In this document: one piece after another, positions 1-8,747 of the stretch
Numbering within the stretch: the first letter of the stretch is position 1
How the letters are laid out: each line of letters starts with the position of its first letter
Assembly (NCBI GenBank): GCA_029834535.1
Contig: JAQMWT010000316.1
Span: 186,001 to 250,000, forward strand
Direction of reading: 5' to 3'
Length of the DNA: 64,000 bases
Source: Chrysophaeum taylorii
Taxonomy: Eukaryota > Sar > Pelagophyceae > Pelagomonadales > Pelagomonadaceae
Notes under the pieces: generated by a model
The model's input: only the letters and a program-made list of their open reading frames with translations
The model's database searches: none
Told to the model about the DNA's origin: nothing
Translations under genes and position numbers: made by a program

Positions 1-79
1 CCTCCGGAAGGAAGGAAGGAAGGAAGGAAGGAAGGAAGGAAGGAAGGAAAAGCACTTTTTTTTCTTGTCGCACCACCAC

Positions 80-110
<31 letters not shown>

Positions 111-519
111 GCGGAGACCACCGCTCCGCTCCTTTGTTCGTTGGGGGGTCGGGGGGAGACTTCTAAATAATGAACAACACCATTGGGAAGAAAAGAGGTT
201 CATGATGATGATGACACCGCGAGACACGACACCCAAGTAGCACCCGCTGTTGCCAGGGGAAAAGCGGAAGTGATCGATCCAGGGAGCGCGATAGCACGGG
301 CAGCAATAAACAACGGCCGAAGAACAAGACGCAGCAGCACAAGGTTTGGGTGGCTCATCCCGGTTGAAGGATGACGAGATGCCAGGGGTGGGGGAAAGAG
401 AAAGAAATTGGGCCTCGTCCGTTCGTTAACGTTCGTCAAGAATAATATTTGTCCTCGAAAAGAAATCGCGACGACCAAAAGCCGGGACGACCTCCATCAC
501 GAAGAAGAGAATAGGCGGC
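1..519. repeat. Microsatellite-rich stretch without a supported gene
   Basis: A (GGAA)n tract runs from about 5 to 49, a short (ACC)n tract from about 71 to 84 and a (CAG)n tract from about 84 to 110. The remainder up to the lectin stop codon at 520 shows only short overlapping open frames with simple composition. It probably includes the 3' flank of the lectin gene, which runs leftwards. Confidence 0.6.
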
Positions 520-1317
520 CTAAGCATCGAACTCGACGAAGAAGAACTGAAGCTGCTTGTAGCAGTTGACGTCGTTCCAACGACCGTACTGGTTGAAGGC
601 CACGCAGTCCTCGGAACCGTTTTCGTTGGGCTCGCCCTGCTGAAAATTTTCGTAGTGACCCGTGACTCCGGGGCCATAGAAGGTATCCCCAACACCCCAG
701 GCGTCCACCCACTCGAAGGACCCCTCGGTGGTCATGTCCGTCGCGCCGATCCAAGCCTGATCCTCGACTTGGTAGCCGTGATGGTACACGAGTTGCGACT
801 GAAGGTAAGCGTTCTCCTCTTCGCTCTCGATCGTCGCGAGATAGCCGGGCGCGCCGTCGTAGCACCGGCTCCACGCGTCCTGCTCGGCCGTTCGCCAGGT
901 GATCTTCGCCCAGTTTCCACCGATCACCTGGTAGTGGTGTCCCTCGAAGGAGATGACGTCGTCGCCGTAAAGTAGATTCGGGAACATTTCGCATCTCGAA
1001 GCGTAGTGATTGTAATGCGACAACGACGACGACGAGGAGGAGGAGGAGGAGTGGATTTTGGCCTTGTTCTTGTTGGCCTGGCTCATCGCGCAGCACGCGA
1101 TTACGAAGGAGATGAACCACAGCACGTACAACGCGCTCAAGTGCGCCCACAACTTCTCGGCAAAGCACTCGAGACCGGTCCATGCGCTCCGCCCTCGCGT
1201 CCGTTGGTTCATCGTCAGCCCGTCCTCGACCTCGAGCAGTGCCGACCCGCTCGGCGGCTGCCCAGCGGTGTACTCGTCGTACGAAGGCGGCTGACTAGTC
1301 GTCGTCATCGGGTTCAT
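520..1317 (-). CDS. C-type lectin-like domain membrane protein (type II)
   Basis: The protein has about 265 residues from the ATG at 1317. The open frame continues upstream but only to a non-ATG codon, so I chose the MNPMTTT start. It has a short cytoplasmic-looking N-terminus with a PPSY motif (PPSYDEY), then a hydrophobic segment (LYVLWFISFVIACCAM) that looks like a signal anchor, a poly-Ser linker, and a C-terminal C-type lectin-like domain. Supporting motifs are WIGATD, an EPN-type sugar-contact motif in GEPNENGSEDC, a WND motif, and the spaced cysteines. EPN and WND are the Ca2+/sugar ligands of carbohydrate-binding members, so mannose-type glycan binding outside the cell is plausible. 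The specific ligand is inference. The gene lies tandem to the arylsulfotransferase-like gene upstream on the same strand. Confidence 0.85.
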   Translation of the reverse strand: MNPMTTTSQPPSYDEYTAGQPPSGSALLEVEDGLTMNQRTRGRSAWTGLECFAEKLWAHLSALYVLWFISFVIACCAMSQANKNKAKIHSSSSSSSSSLSHYNHYASRCEMFPNLLYGDDVISFEGHHYQVIGGNWAKITWRTAEQDAWSRCYDGAPGYLATIESEEENAYLQSQLVYHHGYQVEDQAWIGATDMTTEGSFEWVDAWGVGDTFYGPGVTGHYENFQQGEPNENGSEDCVAFNQYGRWNDVNCYKQLQFFFVEFDA

Positions 1318-1401
1318 TATTTTCTCTCCGTCGTCCTTCGCCGCTACATTCTGTAGAACTATAGGACCAATCACATAGTGGGGCAATAAAATCCGTTAGA
1401 A

Positions 1402-1422
1402 CTACTACTACTACTACTACTA
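1402..1422 (-). repeat. Seven consecutive in-frame TAG codons at the 3' end of the arylsulfotransferase-like gene
   Basis: On the minus strand the stop codon of the upstream gene (1420-1422) is the first of seven uninterrupted TAG triplets. An identical-length array ends the HCF101 gene at 20339-20359. The array would act as a fail-safe against readthrough, or it may be a microsatellite that happens to seed stop codons. Confidence 0.9.
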
Positions 1423-3294
1423 CTGGAGGACCATGTCGGGGGGGGTGGAAGACTCGCCGGAGATCGAGTGCCACGGCACAAAACGGTACCCGTTCTGCAT
1501 GCCCTCGGAGCCGATTGGCGTGGGAACTTGGAGAAACGAGGTGGCCGTGTGCGTGCCGTCGACGTCGAGCTCGAAGACCTGGGCGGCCCCCCGCGGGTTG
1601 GTCTTGGAGGCGGCGACCGACGAGAAGGCGACGAGGTAGTGGCCGTTGGAGAGACGGTACGCCGACCCGCCGACTTCGTTCCAAGTATCGATTTGTGCCG
1701 TTTCGATCATCGACGTGCGATTGCTGAGGGGCTCGGGGTACGTGAACTGCCAGACGACGCGGACCGCGCCGCGCTCGCGATCGAGTTCGTAGACGATCGC
1801 CCGCGAGAAACAGGCTCCAGTGCGCGCGATGGTGCAGCCCGGGCGATCGGTACCGTCGTCGACAAGAAGGAGCATGCCGTTTTCGAGCTGGAGGGCCGAG
1901 TGGGGCTGGTAGAACTTGTCGAGGTCCCGCTCGAACGTGAAGTTCGATCCTATCTCGTCGGGGTGCGAGCTCAACGTCCACTGGACGCCCGAACCGTCGC
2001 GCTTCAGGGACCATATCGTGTCGAGATTGCGCGACGCGACGATGTAGTTCTCGTCGCACCCAACCGAAACCGAACTCACGTGGTGGAACTCGATGGCGGG
2101 CCTCGCGTAGTCGCCCGAGCACGCCATGTGGACTGGATTCCACGCCGTCGTCTCGAAGAGATGCTTTTGTGTGACGGGCACGATATCGCTGAGCGCGTAG
2201 AGGGGCGTCAGCTCGTTGGTCCCGTGGTCCCAGGCGACGATGACGGTATTCGCGAACGTGTCGGCGCGCTCCATCACCGTCTCCGTCGGGCCCATCTTCA
2301 ACGGGACGCGCATATCCGGCACAAACTCCGCTTCGTACATGGTCGCCAATATCCTGAGATGCGCCGAGTTGTGGTCGACGCGGCACTCGTGGGAGAGCTT
2401 GTTGAAGTTGAGCGGGCCGCCCGCGCACCTCGCGATGTATTGGGAAACCAGAGTGCCGTCGGGCGACACCACCTGGAGCTGAGAGTTCGCCACGTATAGT
2501 CGCCCGTCGTCGCCTTTGCTGTCGAACGACGGGACGCCTTTGGTGGTGGTGTTGCCGGCCAACGCGTCGCAGCTCCCGTCGGTGCGAGCGAGCATCGCTA
2601 TCGTGTGGTCGGGCAAAAAGTCCCACCCCTCGATCATGCACAGCGAGTACATCCAGACCACCCACCCCTCGGCATCCACCCCGATGATGCCGTCGAACCA
2701 CTGGAGGCTTTGGTTCGTCGCGGTGATCGACGGATACACGGCGAAGGTCCCCACCTCGAAACTGGGTACTGCGTCGCCGCTCGCCGCGACGTACGGTCCG
2801 TCGTCAAACCTCTCCCATCCCGTCGCCGGCGCGACGAAGGTCCCCCGCGCTGCGACGCCCGAATCTTGGACCCACACCGTGTAGGAGTAGGGTTGGTTCG
2901 CCCGGAGCCGAAACAGCCGAAACTCCGTGGGTTGACTCGCCGTCTTTACGACTCCGGTCACCCATAGCGACGCGAGAGACGACCGGTCAGGCCGGTACTC
3001 GATTGCCACCTCTTTGCCCGTCTCGCACAGCGTCACGGACACGGTGACGTACAGCTTCATCAGCGCCTCGGCCGGCGGAAACTCCACCTCAGCGCGCACG
3101 GCGTCGCATTTAGGAGTTACAGTTCTTGTCTTTAAAGGCAGCAGCAGCGCCGCCGCGAGGGAGACGGTCTCGCTGCTGCTGCTGCTGTCGCGATACAGGG
3201 CAAGCCGGAGGCCACACGAAACGAGAACGAGGCACGCCGCCAATGCTCCGCCGAAACGCATTGACAACGACGACGACGACCAGGATGGTGCCAT
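1420..3294 (-). CDS. Arylsulfotransferase (ASST)-like membrane-anchored protein
   Basis: The protein has about 624 residues starting at MAPSW (ATG at 3294). A longer open frame reaches 4326 but would run antisense through the next gene, so I rejected it. Near the N-terminus is a hydrophobic anchor or signal segment (GGALAACLVLVSCGLRLALY). The rest resembles the beta-propeller arylsulfotransferase-2 family: recurring SxDG and WxL blades, an NSAHLR stretch, the DxFYQPHSALQLENG region that is typical of these proteins, and a C-terminal YRLSNGHYLVAFSS blade. Bacterial ASSTs transfer sulfate between phenols through a catalytic His, but in algae the substrate is unknown and some members may be non-enzymatic. 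The spacer to the divergent membrane-protein gene is only 66 bases, which suggests a shared promoter. The family call is fairly secure; catalytic activity is not. Confidence 0.8.
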   Translation of the reverse strand: MAPSWSSSSLSMRFGGALAACLVLVSCGLRLALYRDSSSSSETVSLAAALLLPLKTRTVTPKCDAVRAEVEFPPAEALMKLYVTVSVTLCETGKEVAIEYRPDRSSLASLWVTGVVKTASQPTEFRLFRLRANQPYSYTVWVQDSGVAARGTFVAPATGWERFDDGPYVAASGDAVPSFEVGTFAVYPSITATNQSLQWFDGIIGVDAEGWVVWMYSLCMIEGWDFLPDHTIAMLARTDGSCDALAGNTTTKGVPSFDSKGDDGRLYVANSQLQVVSPDGTLVSQYIARCAGGPLNFNKLSHECRVDHNSAHLRILATMYEAEFVPDMRVPLKMGPTETVMERADTFANTVIVAWDHGTNELTPLYALSDIVPVTQKHLFETTAWNPVHMACSGDYARPAIEFHHVSSVSVGCDENYIVASRNLDTIWSLKRDGSGVQWTLSSHPDEIGSNFTFERDLDKFYQPHSALQLENGMLLLVDDGTDRPGCTIARTGACFSRAIVYELDRERGAVRVVWQFTYPEPLSNRTSMIETAQIDTWNEVGGSAYRLSNGHYLVAFSSVAASKTNPRGAAQVFELDVDGTHTATSFLQVPTPIGSEGMQNGYRFVPWHSISGESSTPPDMVLQ

Positions 3295-3360
3295 GAATGG
3301 AGTGTCGTACTTGAAAATTTCAAGTATATCTGCGGGAACCCTAAGTGACGTCATAGGAGG

Positions 3361-4395
3361 ATGATCATCACGCCGACTAGCGGGAACGATGATGATGCGA
3401 AGAGCGCCGCGCGGCAGATTCCCCCAGATGAGGAAGAGGAGGTGGATGACATCGAGGAGAGGTCGACCGTGCGGGAGTTGATGAAATGCCTCCTCATCGC
3501 AGCAATCGTCGGCGTGCTGGTGGTGCTGTCGGAGGAGGTCGGGGAACTGCTGTTGGCAACGCGGTCCTTCCTTCGGCGCATCCCCCTCGCGTGGGGCCTC
3601 CCCGCGATTGTGGCGATTGGCGGGATTCGGCGACTGACCCCGCCGATCTACTACGCCTTTCCGTTTTCCACTCTTGCCCAGCTCTACCTTCTCCGGTGGG
3701 GCGTCTACGCGACGGCATTCGTATTCCAGGCGACGCTCCTTGCTGACATCGTCTGGTTCGTGCCGATTCGACACATCTACTCGGGCTTCATGGGCGCGCT
3801 CGTCGACCCCAACGATAAGACAGCCCGCAAGTATGTCCCGAGAGACCTGCTTCGCGCTCTCCGAGGCCTCGACAGAGAGTGGGCCCACCGCATCAAGCCG
3901 GGCGGGCTCCGCGGCTCCGCGACCATGGTTGCTTTGGGCACCGCCTGGGCCACCGACGAGCTCGTGACCTACTACTTCTTCTGCACGCGCTGCGCCCTCT
4001 CTGTTCCGGCGTTTGCCGGACCTTGGATTGGCATTCTGGTCGCCACCTTGCCCTGGGCGATCGTCCGGGCCTTTGCCATCGATATCGTTACCGCGAATTA
4101 CACGAGCCTCCGCAAGATCCGACGCTGGCTGCTTCGGGTTCCCCTCTGGCTCATTGTTCTGTGGGTCGTTATTGACTCCTCGGCAACCATTTTTGCCCAC
4201 TACGTTCACGTTAACCTCATCGCCTCGGCCTTCCGAGGAGATTCGGACGATGAAGAAGAAGATTCGCCCGAGATTATTGCGCGCGAACGCCGACGCGCGC
4301 GCCTTCGGGCCGCCATGCGGGAACAACTCGTCGAGACGCGGTCGCCTCCCGACGGCGGCGACCTGAAGAACGACGAGGACTCTCCCCCGGTATGA
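3361..4395 (+). CDS. Multi-pass membrane protein, family not recognised
   Basis: The protein has 344 residues from an ATG at 3361. It starts with an acidic cytosolic-looking segment (PPDEEEEVDDIEE). Five or six hydrophobic spans follow: CLLIAAIVGVLVVLSE, LPAIVAIGGI, WGVYATAFVFQATLLADIVW, FAGPWIGILVATLPWAIV and WLIVLWVVIDSSATIFAHY. The tail is charged and begins with DDEEEDSPEIIARERRRARLRAAMREQ, which may be helical. I see no motif that fixes a function. It is transcribed divergently from the arylsulfotransferase-like gene 66 bases away. The clean frame, codon composition and hydropathy pattern support a real gene. Confidence 0.75.
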   Translation: MIITPTSGNDDDAKSAARQIPPDEEEEVDDIEERSTVRELMKCLLIAAIVGVLVVLSEEVGELLLATRSFLRRIPLAWGLPAIVAIGGIRRLTPPIYYAFPFSTLAQLYLLRWGVYATAFVFQATLLADIVWFVPIRHIYSGFMGALVDPNDKTARKYVPRDLLRALRGLDREWAHRIKPGGLRGSATMVALGTAWATDELVTYYFFCTRCALSVPAFAGPWIGILVATLPWAIVRAFAIDIVTANYTSLRKIRRWLLRVPLWLIVLWVVIDSSATIFAHYVHVNLIASAFRGDSDDEEEDSPEIIARERRRARLRAAMREQLVETRSPPDGGDLKNDEDSPPV

Positions 4396-4599
4396 AGAAA
4401 CGGGACACTATGTTAGGGCCCTTCTCTACAGGATCGTCGTTCGTGTAGGCTTCTTAGCTTAAGTCATTTTTTTGTATCTTGTTGTGATTATTGCGCGCGA
4501 GCGCGTCCGTTTTTCTCTACAGAAGGGACGGAAAGTGGTGACGACGAGCGGAAATAAAGGACGAGGAGGCTCGAGCGGAAGAGGAGGCTCGAGGCCGTC

Positions 4600-4869
4600 T
4601 TACGAGTTGCCGCCTCCTCGTTGCGCTCGCAGGGCGTGAAGGGCGCTGGCAACGAGGCCAGGGGAACGGGGTGAGATTGGTGAGATCCTCGGGCTAGCCG
4701 TCCTTGTCACGGAAGGGGTTCGTGGCTCGGCGTCGTCGGGCGTGTTCGAGGCAGCGGCCGCCTTTTCCCAGAACCACTTGGCGTCCTTAGCGTCCAACTT
4801 GGCCCGCTTCGCCAAAGTCTGTCTGTCTGTCTGTCTGTCCACAGCTTGACAGAGACGTTTACCATCCAT
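4600..4869 (-). CDS. Possible small gene or 3' exon, function unknown
   Basis: An open frame from an ATG at 4869 gives about 89 residues, including a coding-looking stretch LAKRAKLDAKDAKWFWEK followed by a Ser/Pro-rich tail. A (CAGA)n microsatellite interrupts it at about 4819-4842 and ends in CAG, immediately before the conserved-looking part. The microsatellite may therefore be the 3' end of an intron, and the true protein may start in an exon I could not find upstream. Without homology this is weak. Confidence 0.3.
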   Translation of the reverse strand: MDGKRLCQAVDRQTDRQTLAKRAKLDAKDAKWFWEKAAAASNTPDDAEPRTPSVTRTASPRISPISPRSPGLVASALHALRAQRGGGNS

Positions 4870-5145
4870 CTTCGGGTGTCTGTGCTGGCAGACCCAGTGG
4901 TGAGTTTCGAATGAGTGGGGCGGTTCGAAAGTTATTGAGAATCGAAGTTGACCAATTCTCAGAACTTCTTGAAGCGAAGCAAACCCTGCTTGTAGATTAC
5001 GGGCAAATGTATTTACCACACCTCCGCCTAAATCTAACAATATATGCCGCGTTAGTTTGGTTAATTGACGTTCAGCCTACAATGCTGTAAAATGTAGGTT
5101 TCTCGGACAATCGTTAGGGACAGAAAAACTGAAGGACGTCATCAG

Positions 5146-6076
5146 ATGAGCGCCGCGAATCCGAGAAGAAGAGGAGGTCCGTGCCACGCGTGGTATCGTA
5201 CGAATCGCTTCAGCAGGCGGACTGGGAGAGTTCCGCTCGGATCTACGAGTATACGAGCGCTGCGAATCCGTCGCTGCCTCCGATCCCTGTGGTCGTGCAC
5301 CCCGTCGAGCTGCACGAGTCGGGCGCGTCGCGCGTGATTCCGTTCGATCTCCGGAAGGAGCTGGGTGGCGACGAACCGCGGACGTCCCCGAACCTCCTCG
5401 CGTCCTCCGTTTTTGCGTCGGCGAGCCGGTCGCGACGAGTGCGGTCGTTACGTCGCAGACATTCTACGTCGTTCGCCTCGACGACGTCCGAGCACGGCGC
5501 GGTGACGTGGGCGACGGGGGATCTCTTCGTGGTGCCGAAAACCGAGGGCGAAATGGTACATCGGTGCACCGGTGCGGAGCTCGGCGGCGCCGCTCTTTAC
5601 CGGGTCCACGACGGGTCGCTACTTTGGAGTCGAGCCCGCGCTTCGTCGGTTCGAGCCGACGCTCTTTACGCGCGACACGCTCCTGAGGAATGTTGAGGAA
5701 ATCAGCCACGCCAACAACGCCACGCACCGCAATCGCCTGGGGGTCCTTCTCGGAAACGCGGCGACGCGAGATTCGACGCTCGAGCGCGGGATCTGGTCGC
5801 TCTCGAACTCGATCCCCACCCAGGACCGTGCAGCGCCCGCACCGTCACAACTCGGTCGCCCTCGACCTCGCTGTCTCGGCCCCTCAAGGAGCTAAAGTCT
5901 ACACTCTGATGGGCCGCTGCGAGATCGACGCGAACGGAAACGTCGTCGACCCTATCCTCCGCCGCGACCGGGACGACGGCGCCGTCTTCCTGAGTCCCCC
6001 CGACTGGTGGTGGCACTCGCTTGAGCTCTACGCGCGCGACGCCCCGGCCGGATCCGCGGCTCCGCCTTTTTCGTAA
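5146..6076 (+). pseudogene. Broken cupin-family gene (gentisate dioxygenase-like fold)
   Basis: Protein similarity to a double-cupin type protein continues across three reading frames. Recognisable pieces are SYESLQQADWE, VVVHPVELHESGASRVIPFDL, TWATGDLFVVP, YFGVEPALRRFEPTLF, ERGIWSLSNSIPT, the metal-site-like PHRHNSVALDLAVSA, and FLSPPDWW. The frame changes near 5165, 5620, 5830 and 6012 are each one or two bases with no intervening sequence, so unlike the other split genes here they cannot be introns. The reading runs out after the PDWW motif, where family members normally continue with a His-rich stretch. I read it as a pseudogene. Clustered sequencing errors in the GC-rich DNA are the alternative. 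Confidence 0.65.
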
Positions 6077-6323
6077 CGAACGAACAACACACCAACCTCC
6101 ACACCGCTGCGGCGGCGTCGAAGGCACCCACCCTCCTCCGACGCTTGACTTCTTCTTCCTTCCCGCATACTAAGAGAGCGTCGGTCTGTGCAGGAGCAGG
6201 ACCGACCTACCATCTCGACGACGACGCTGCGGGACGCGCGGCGAGACACAAATCTCGTTTCCCTCAAAAAGATCTGCGCGCACCAAAATTACTTACTTCA
6301 AGTAGAAAAAAAAAAAGTGTCCT

Positions 6324-7259
6324 TCAAAAAAGGCGGTAGAAGCTGATTGCGTTCTCGCGAAAGAGCTTGGCCCTCGCCTTTTCATCATCGAATTTGCCTT
6401 CTTTGACGGCGCGGAAAAAGGAGGCGTAGCGCTCTAGGGGAGTGACGTCGATGAGATCGACGGGGAGGTTTGAGGCGAACATGCACCTGTCGACCCCAAA
6501 GGCTTGGATCGCGTAATGAACGTAGTCCGAGACCTCTTCCTGCGTCCATTTTGGGTCGTCGTAGCACCCAAACCCGCCGAGCTTGCAGTAGACGTTCGGA
6601 CGCGAAGCGAGCGCGGACATCCCCTTTTGCCACTCGAGCTTCTCACCCCGGAGCGGAAAGCCCGCGTGGTTCAAAACGACGCGGAGCTTCGGGAGCTTGG
6701 CCACAAACCCCGCCGCGGCGAGGAGCTGGCACTGGCATACCTGGAGCTCGAAGACGAGGTCCATGTCTTCGACGAGCTTCGCGCCCTCCAAGAAGTCCGC
6801 CCGCTCCATGTAATCGCCGCTGTCCGTCTGGCACAGCTCCGGGCGCGTGGGATGGTAGTCGAGCATAAACCGCACGCCCCGAAAGCCGTCGTACCGCTTA
6901 CTCGATTCCAACGAGCGTCTCGCCTCCGACGGTCTGTGCAGAGGCGCGTACGTTACGAACGCCTGCGGCAAGCCACCCCTGTGGCCCAAGCCGACTCCCG
7001 CGACAAAGGCGGTCTCCTCGACGGGCAGCACATCCTTGTTGTGGAAGTTTGCCTGGATGTACACGGCGTGAGTCAACCGGAGCGGCGCCAGCGCCGCGAC
7101 GTGATCCTCGGGCCAAAAGTCCTTCGCGACGCTCGCGAACCGCCGCAAAGCCGCCGGGGACTCCGGGTTGAGGGCGCCGCGCAGCCACGAGTGCGTTGCG
7201 GGCGACCAGTAGTGGACGTGTGGATCCACGATCTCAACACCCTTTAAATCCTCCATCAT
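6324..7259 (-). CDS. Amidohydrolase-2 family metal-dependent hydrolase (lactonase-like TIM barrel)
   Basis: The protein has about 311 residues starting at MMEDLKG (ATG at 7259). The first strand carries the HxH metal motif in VDPHVHYW (His14 and His16). Further features are a GFRGVRF strand, a LNHAG motif with the third His, and a FASNLPVD strand whose Asp fits the conserved catalytic position. The overall size matches the COG3618 group (L-fuconolactonase, 2-pyrone-4,6-dicarboxylate lactonase and relatives), which open lactone rings. The exact substrate cannot be told. No signal peptide is evident, so it is probably cytosolic. The gene lies downstream of a (TAC)n tract at about 7281-7306. Confidence 0.88.
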   Translation of the reverse strand: MMEDLKGVEIVDPHVHYWSPATHSWLRGALNPESPAALRRFASVAKDFWPEDHVAALAPLRLTHAVYIQANFHNKDVLPVEETAFVAGVGLGHRGGLPQAFVTYAPLHRPSEARRSLESSKRYDGFRGVRFMLDYHPTRPELCQTDSGDYMERADFLEGAKLVEDMDLVFELQVCQCQLLAAAGFVAKLPKLRVVLNHAGFPLRGEKLEWQKGMSALASRPNVYCKLGGFGCYDDPKWTQEEVSDYVHYAIQAFGVDRCMFASNLPVDLIDVTPLERYASFFRAVKEGKFDDEKARAKLFRENAISFYRLF

Positions 7260-8747
7260 TCTCAATTGGCGGCGGCGAAAGTATACTACTACTACTACTA
7301 CTACTACAAGCTTGTTTATTATTCGAGGATACCCCCACTATAGTCACCGCCCGCAGCCCCCCCACCCAGCCTGTGAGAGGGTCGAACGAGGCGTCGATCG
7401 GTACCTCGAGCAACCCGGGGGGAGCGCATTTGCGATTTCCACCTGCTGTTGTTACCATATCATGAATTCTGGGTTCGACGTGATTATCGTCATAGCTGCT
7501 GCTGATGCTACGGGCACCGGTCGGGAGCCCCCGACCGAGGTCTCATTGGGCTGAAGCGGAGAGCGCCGTTTTAAATTCGGCTTGGGCCGCCAAAGATGAA
7601 GCGCGTTATTAATTATTACCACAGCCTTTGGGGTTGAAAAACTACGAGTAGGGATCCTAGCTAGATACGTGGTGCAGGGGTAATAAATAATAAGTGTCAT
7701 AGCTTCTACCTCACAAGCGTAAAAATAATAAAGACGTAGCAAAAATTAATAAAGACGTAGCCTTGACCTCGCGCGAGTCTCGAACGTTCGATGATCGGTT
7801 TTGGTTTGGTTTCGAATGAGGCGACACATCATATCCAAGCTCCGCTCAAGGCGAAGGCTACGTCGGAAATGAGGGTGGGCATGGCTCTTTTATTTAGGCT
7901 GCGCGAAGACTCCCGATGCGTTGTGTGAGAAGGAATTGTTGTGCGCCACCAGATGTGCACGTGGCATGATAGGAGCTTGGTTTCGACAAACCAGGACCAC
8001 CCCTGTCCGTCCGCGTCATGTACGCGGTGTTGACATTTATATGGATCCTCGCTACATATTCCACTCACCCTCATGTTGGTTGGTAGCCGAGGTGCGCAGT
8101 GGTCAACAGGCGGCCGCCTTCCAGCGTGTTTATATTGCACCTTTTCTATTTTGTTCAAAATAGCAATGCTTTCGTAATAATCATCATAAGTATGTTAATG
8201 GTTAGCAACTCCCAGGCCCAGAGAGCCAGAATGAGTGATCGCTCAAAGGAAGAGAAACACGAAAGGAGAGAAGACCAATGACGACCGCATAAATTAGGAA
8301 GGCGATGGAGAAAGCAATATTAAGGTAAAGCAGACGGGAGAATGGAGGGAGAGGGGGAAGCGCATTGGGAAGCATGGTGAGACCAACAAAAAGAGCGCAC
8401 GGTGGGAGGAGGCGTAGAACGTGAAACAAGGGGGGACTTGGTGGTCGAGGAGAGAGAGGTTGGGACTGGGTTCAGAGGCAGGGCCGCACAGCCGCCGTCG
8501 TCGAGGCTAACACCCCGGGAGACGGGGCAATCCAAGTCCGTGCATGTTCGAAGGAAGGCGGGAGAGCGATCCCGCTCAGCGCGCGTTGTGCTGAATAGAT
8601 GATGAATAGGCTCGCCAAGACAGTAAATTATAGCCAAGATCGGTCGGTCATTGCACTGCACTGCATTTCACTTCATTTCGTTTTTGTGAGGGAGAAAAAA
8701 GAAGTACGGTCGGCACATATTATAAATTACAAGCGAGTTCTCACCCC
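7260..8747. other. Intergenic region, no supported gene
   Basis: This 1.5 kb is less GC-rich than the genes on either side. It has a (TAC)n microsatellite at 7281-7306, AT-rich stretches with repeated AATAATAAA-type words near 7680-7750, and short open frames with no recognisable motif. Around 7730-7765 an AATAAAGACGTAGC word occurs twice. I find no RNA gene or mobile-element core. Confidence 0.5.

Noticed and set aside
3295-4326. N-terminal extension of the arylsulfotransferase-like open frame to 968 codons
   Set aside because: It is antisense to the clean multi-pass membrane gene at 3361-4395, has Arg/Asp/Gly-rich shadow composition, and the ATG at 3294 is followed directly by a plausible anchor.
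5565-5625. An intron explaining the first cupin frame change
   Set aside because: Homologous protein sequence is continuous across the frame change with no room for intron bases, unlike the receptor, EXS, TBC and nucleoplasmin-like genes.
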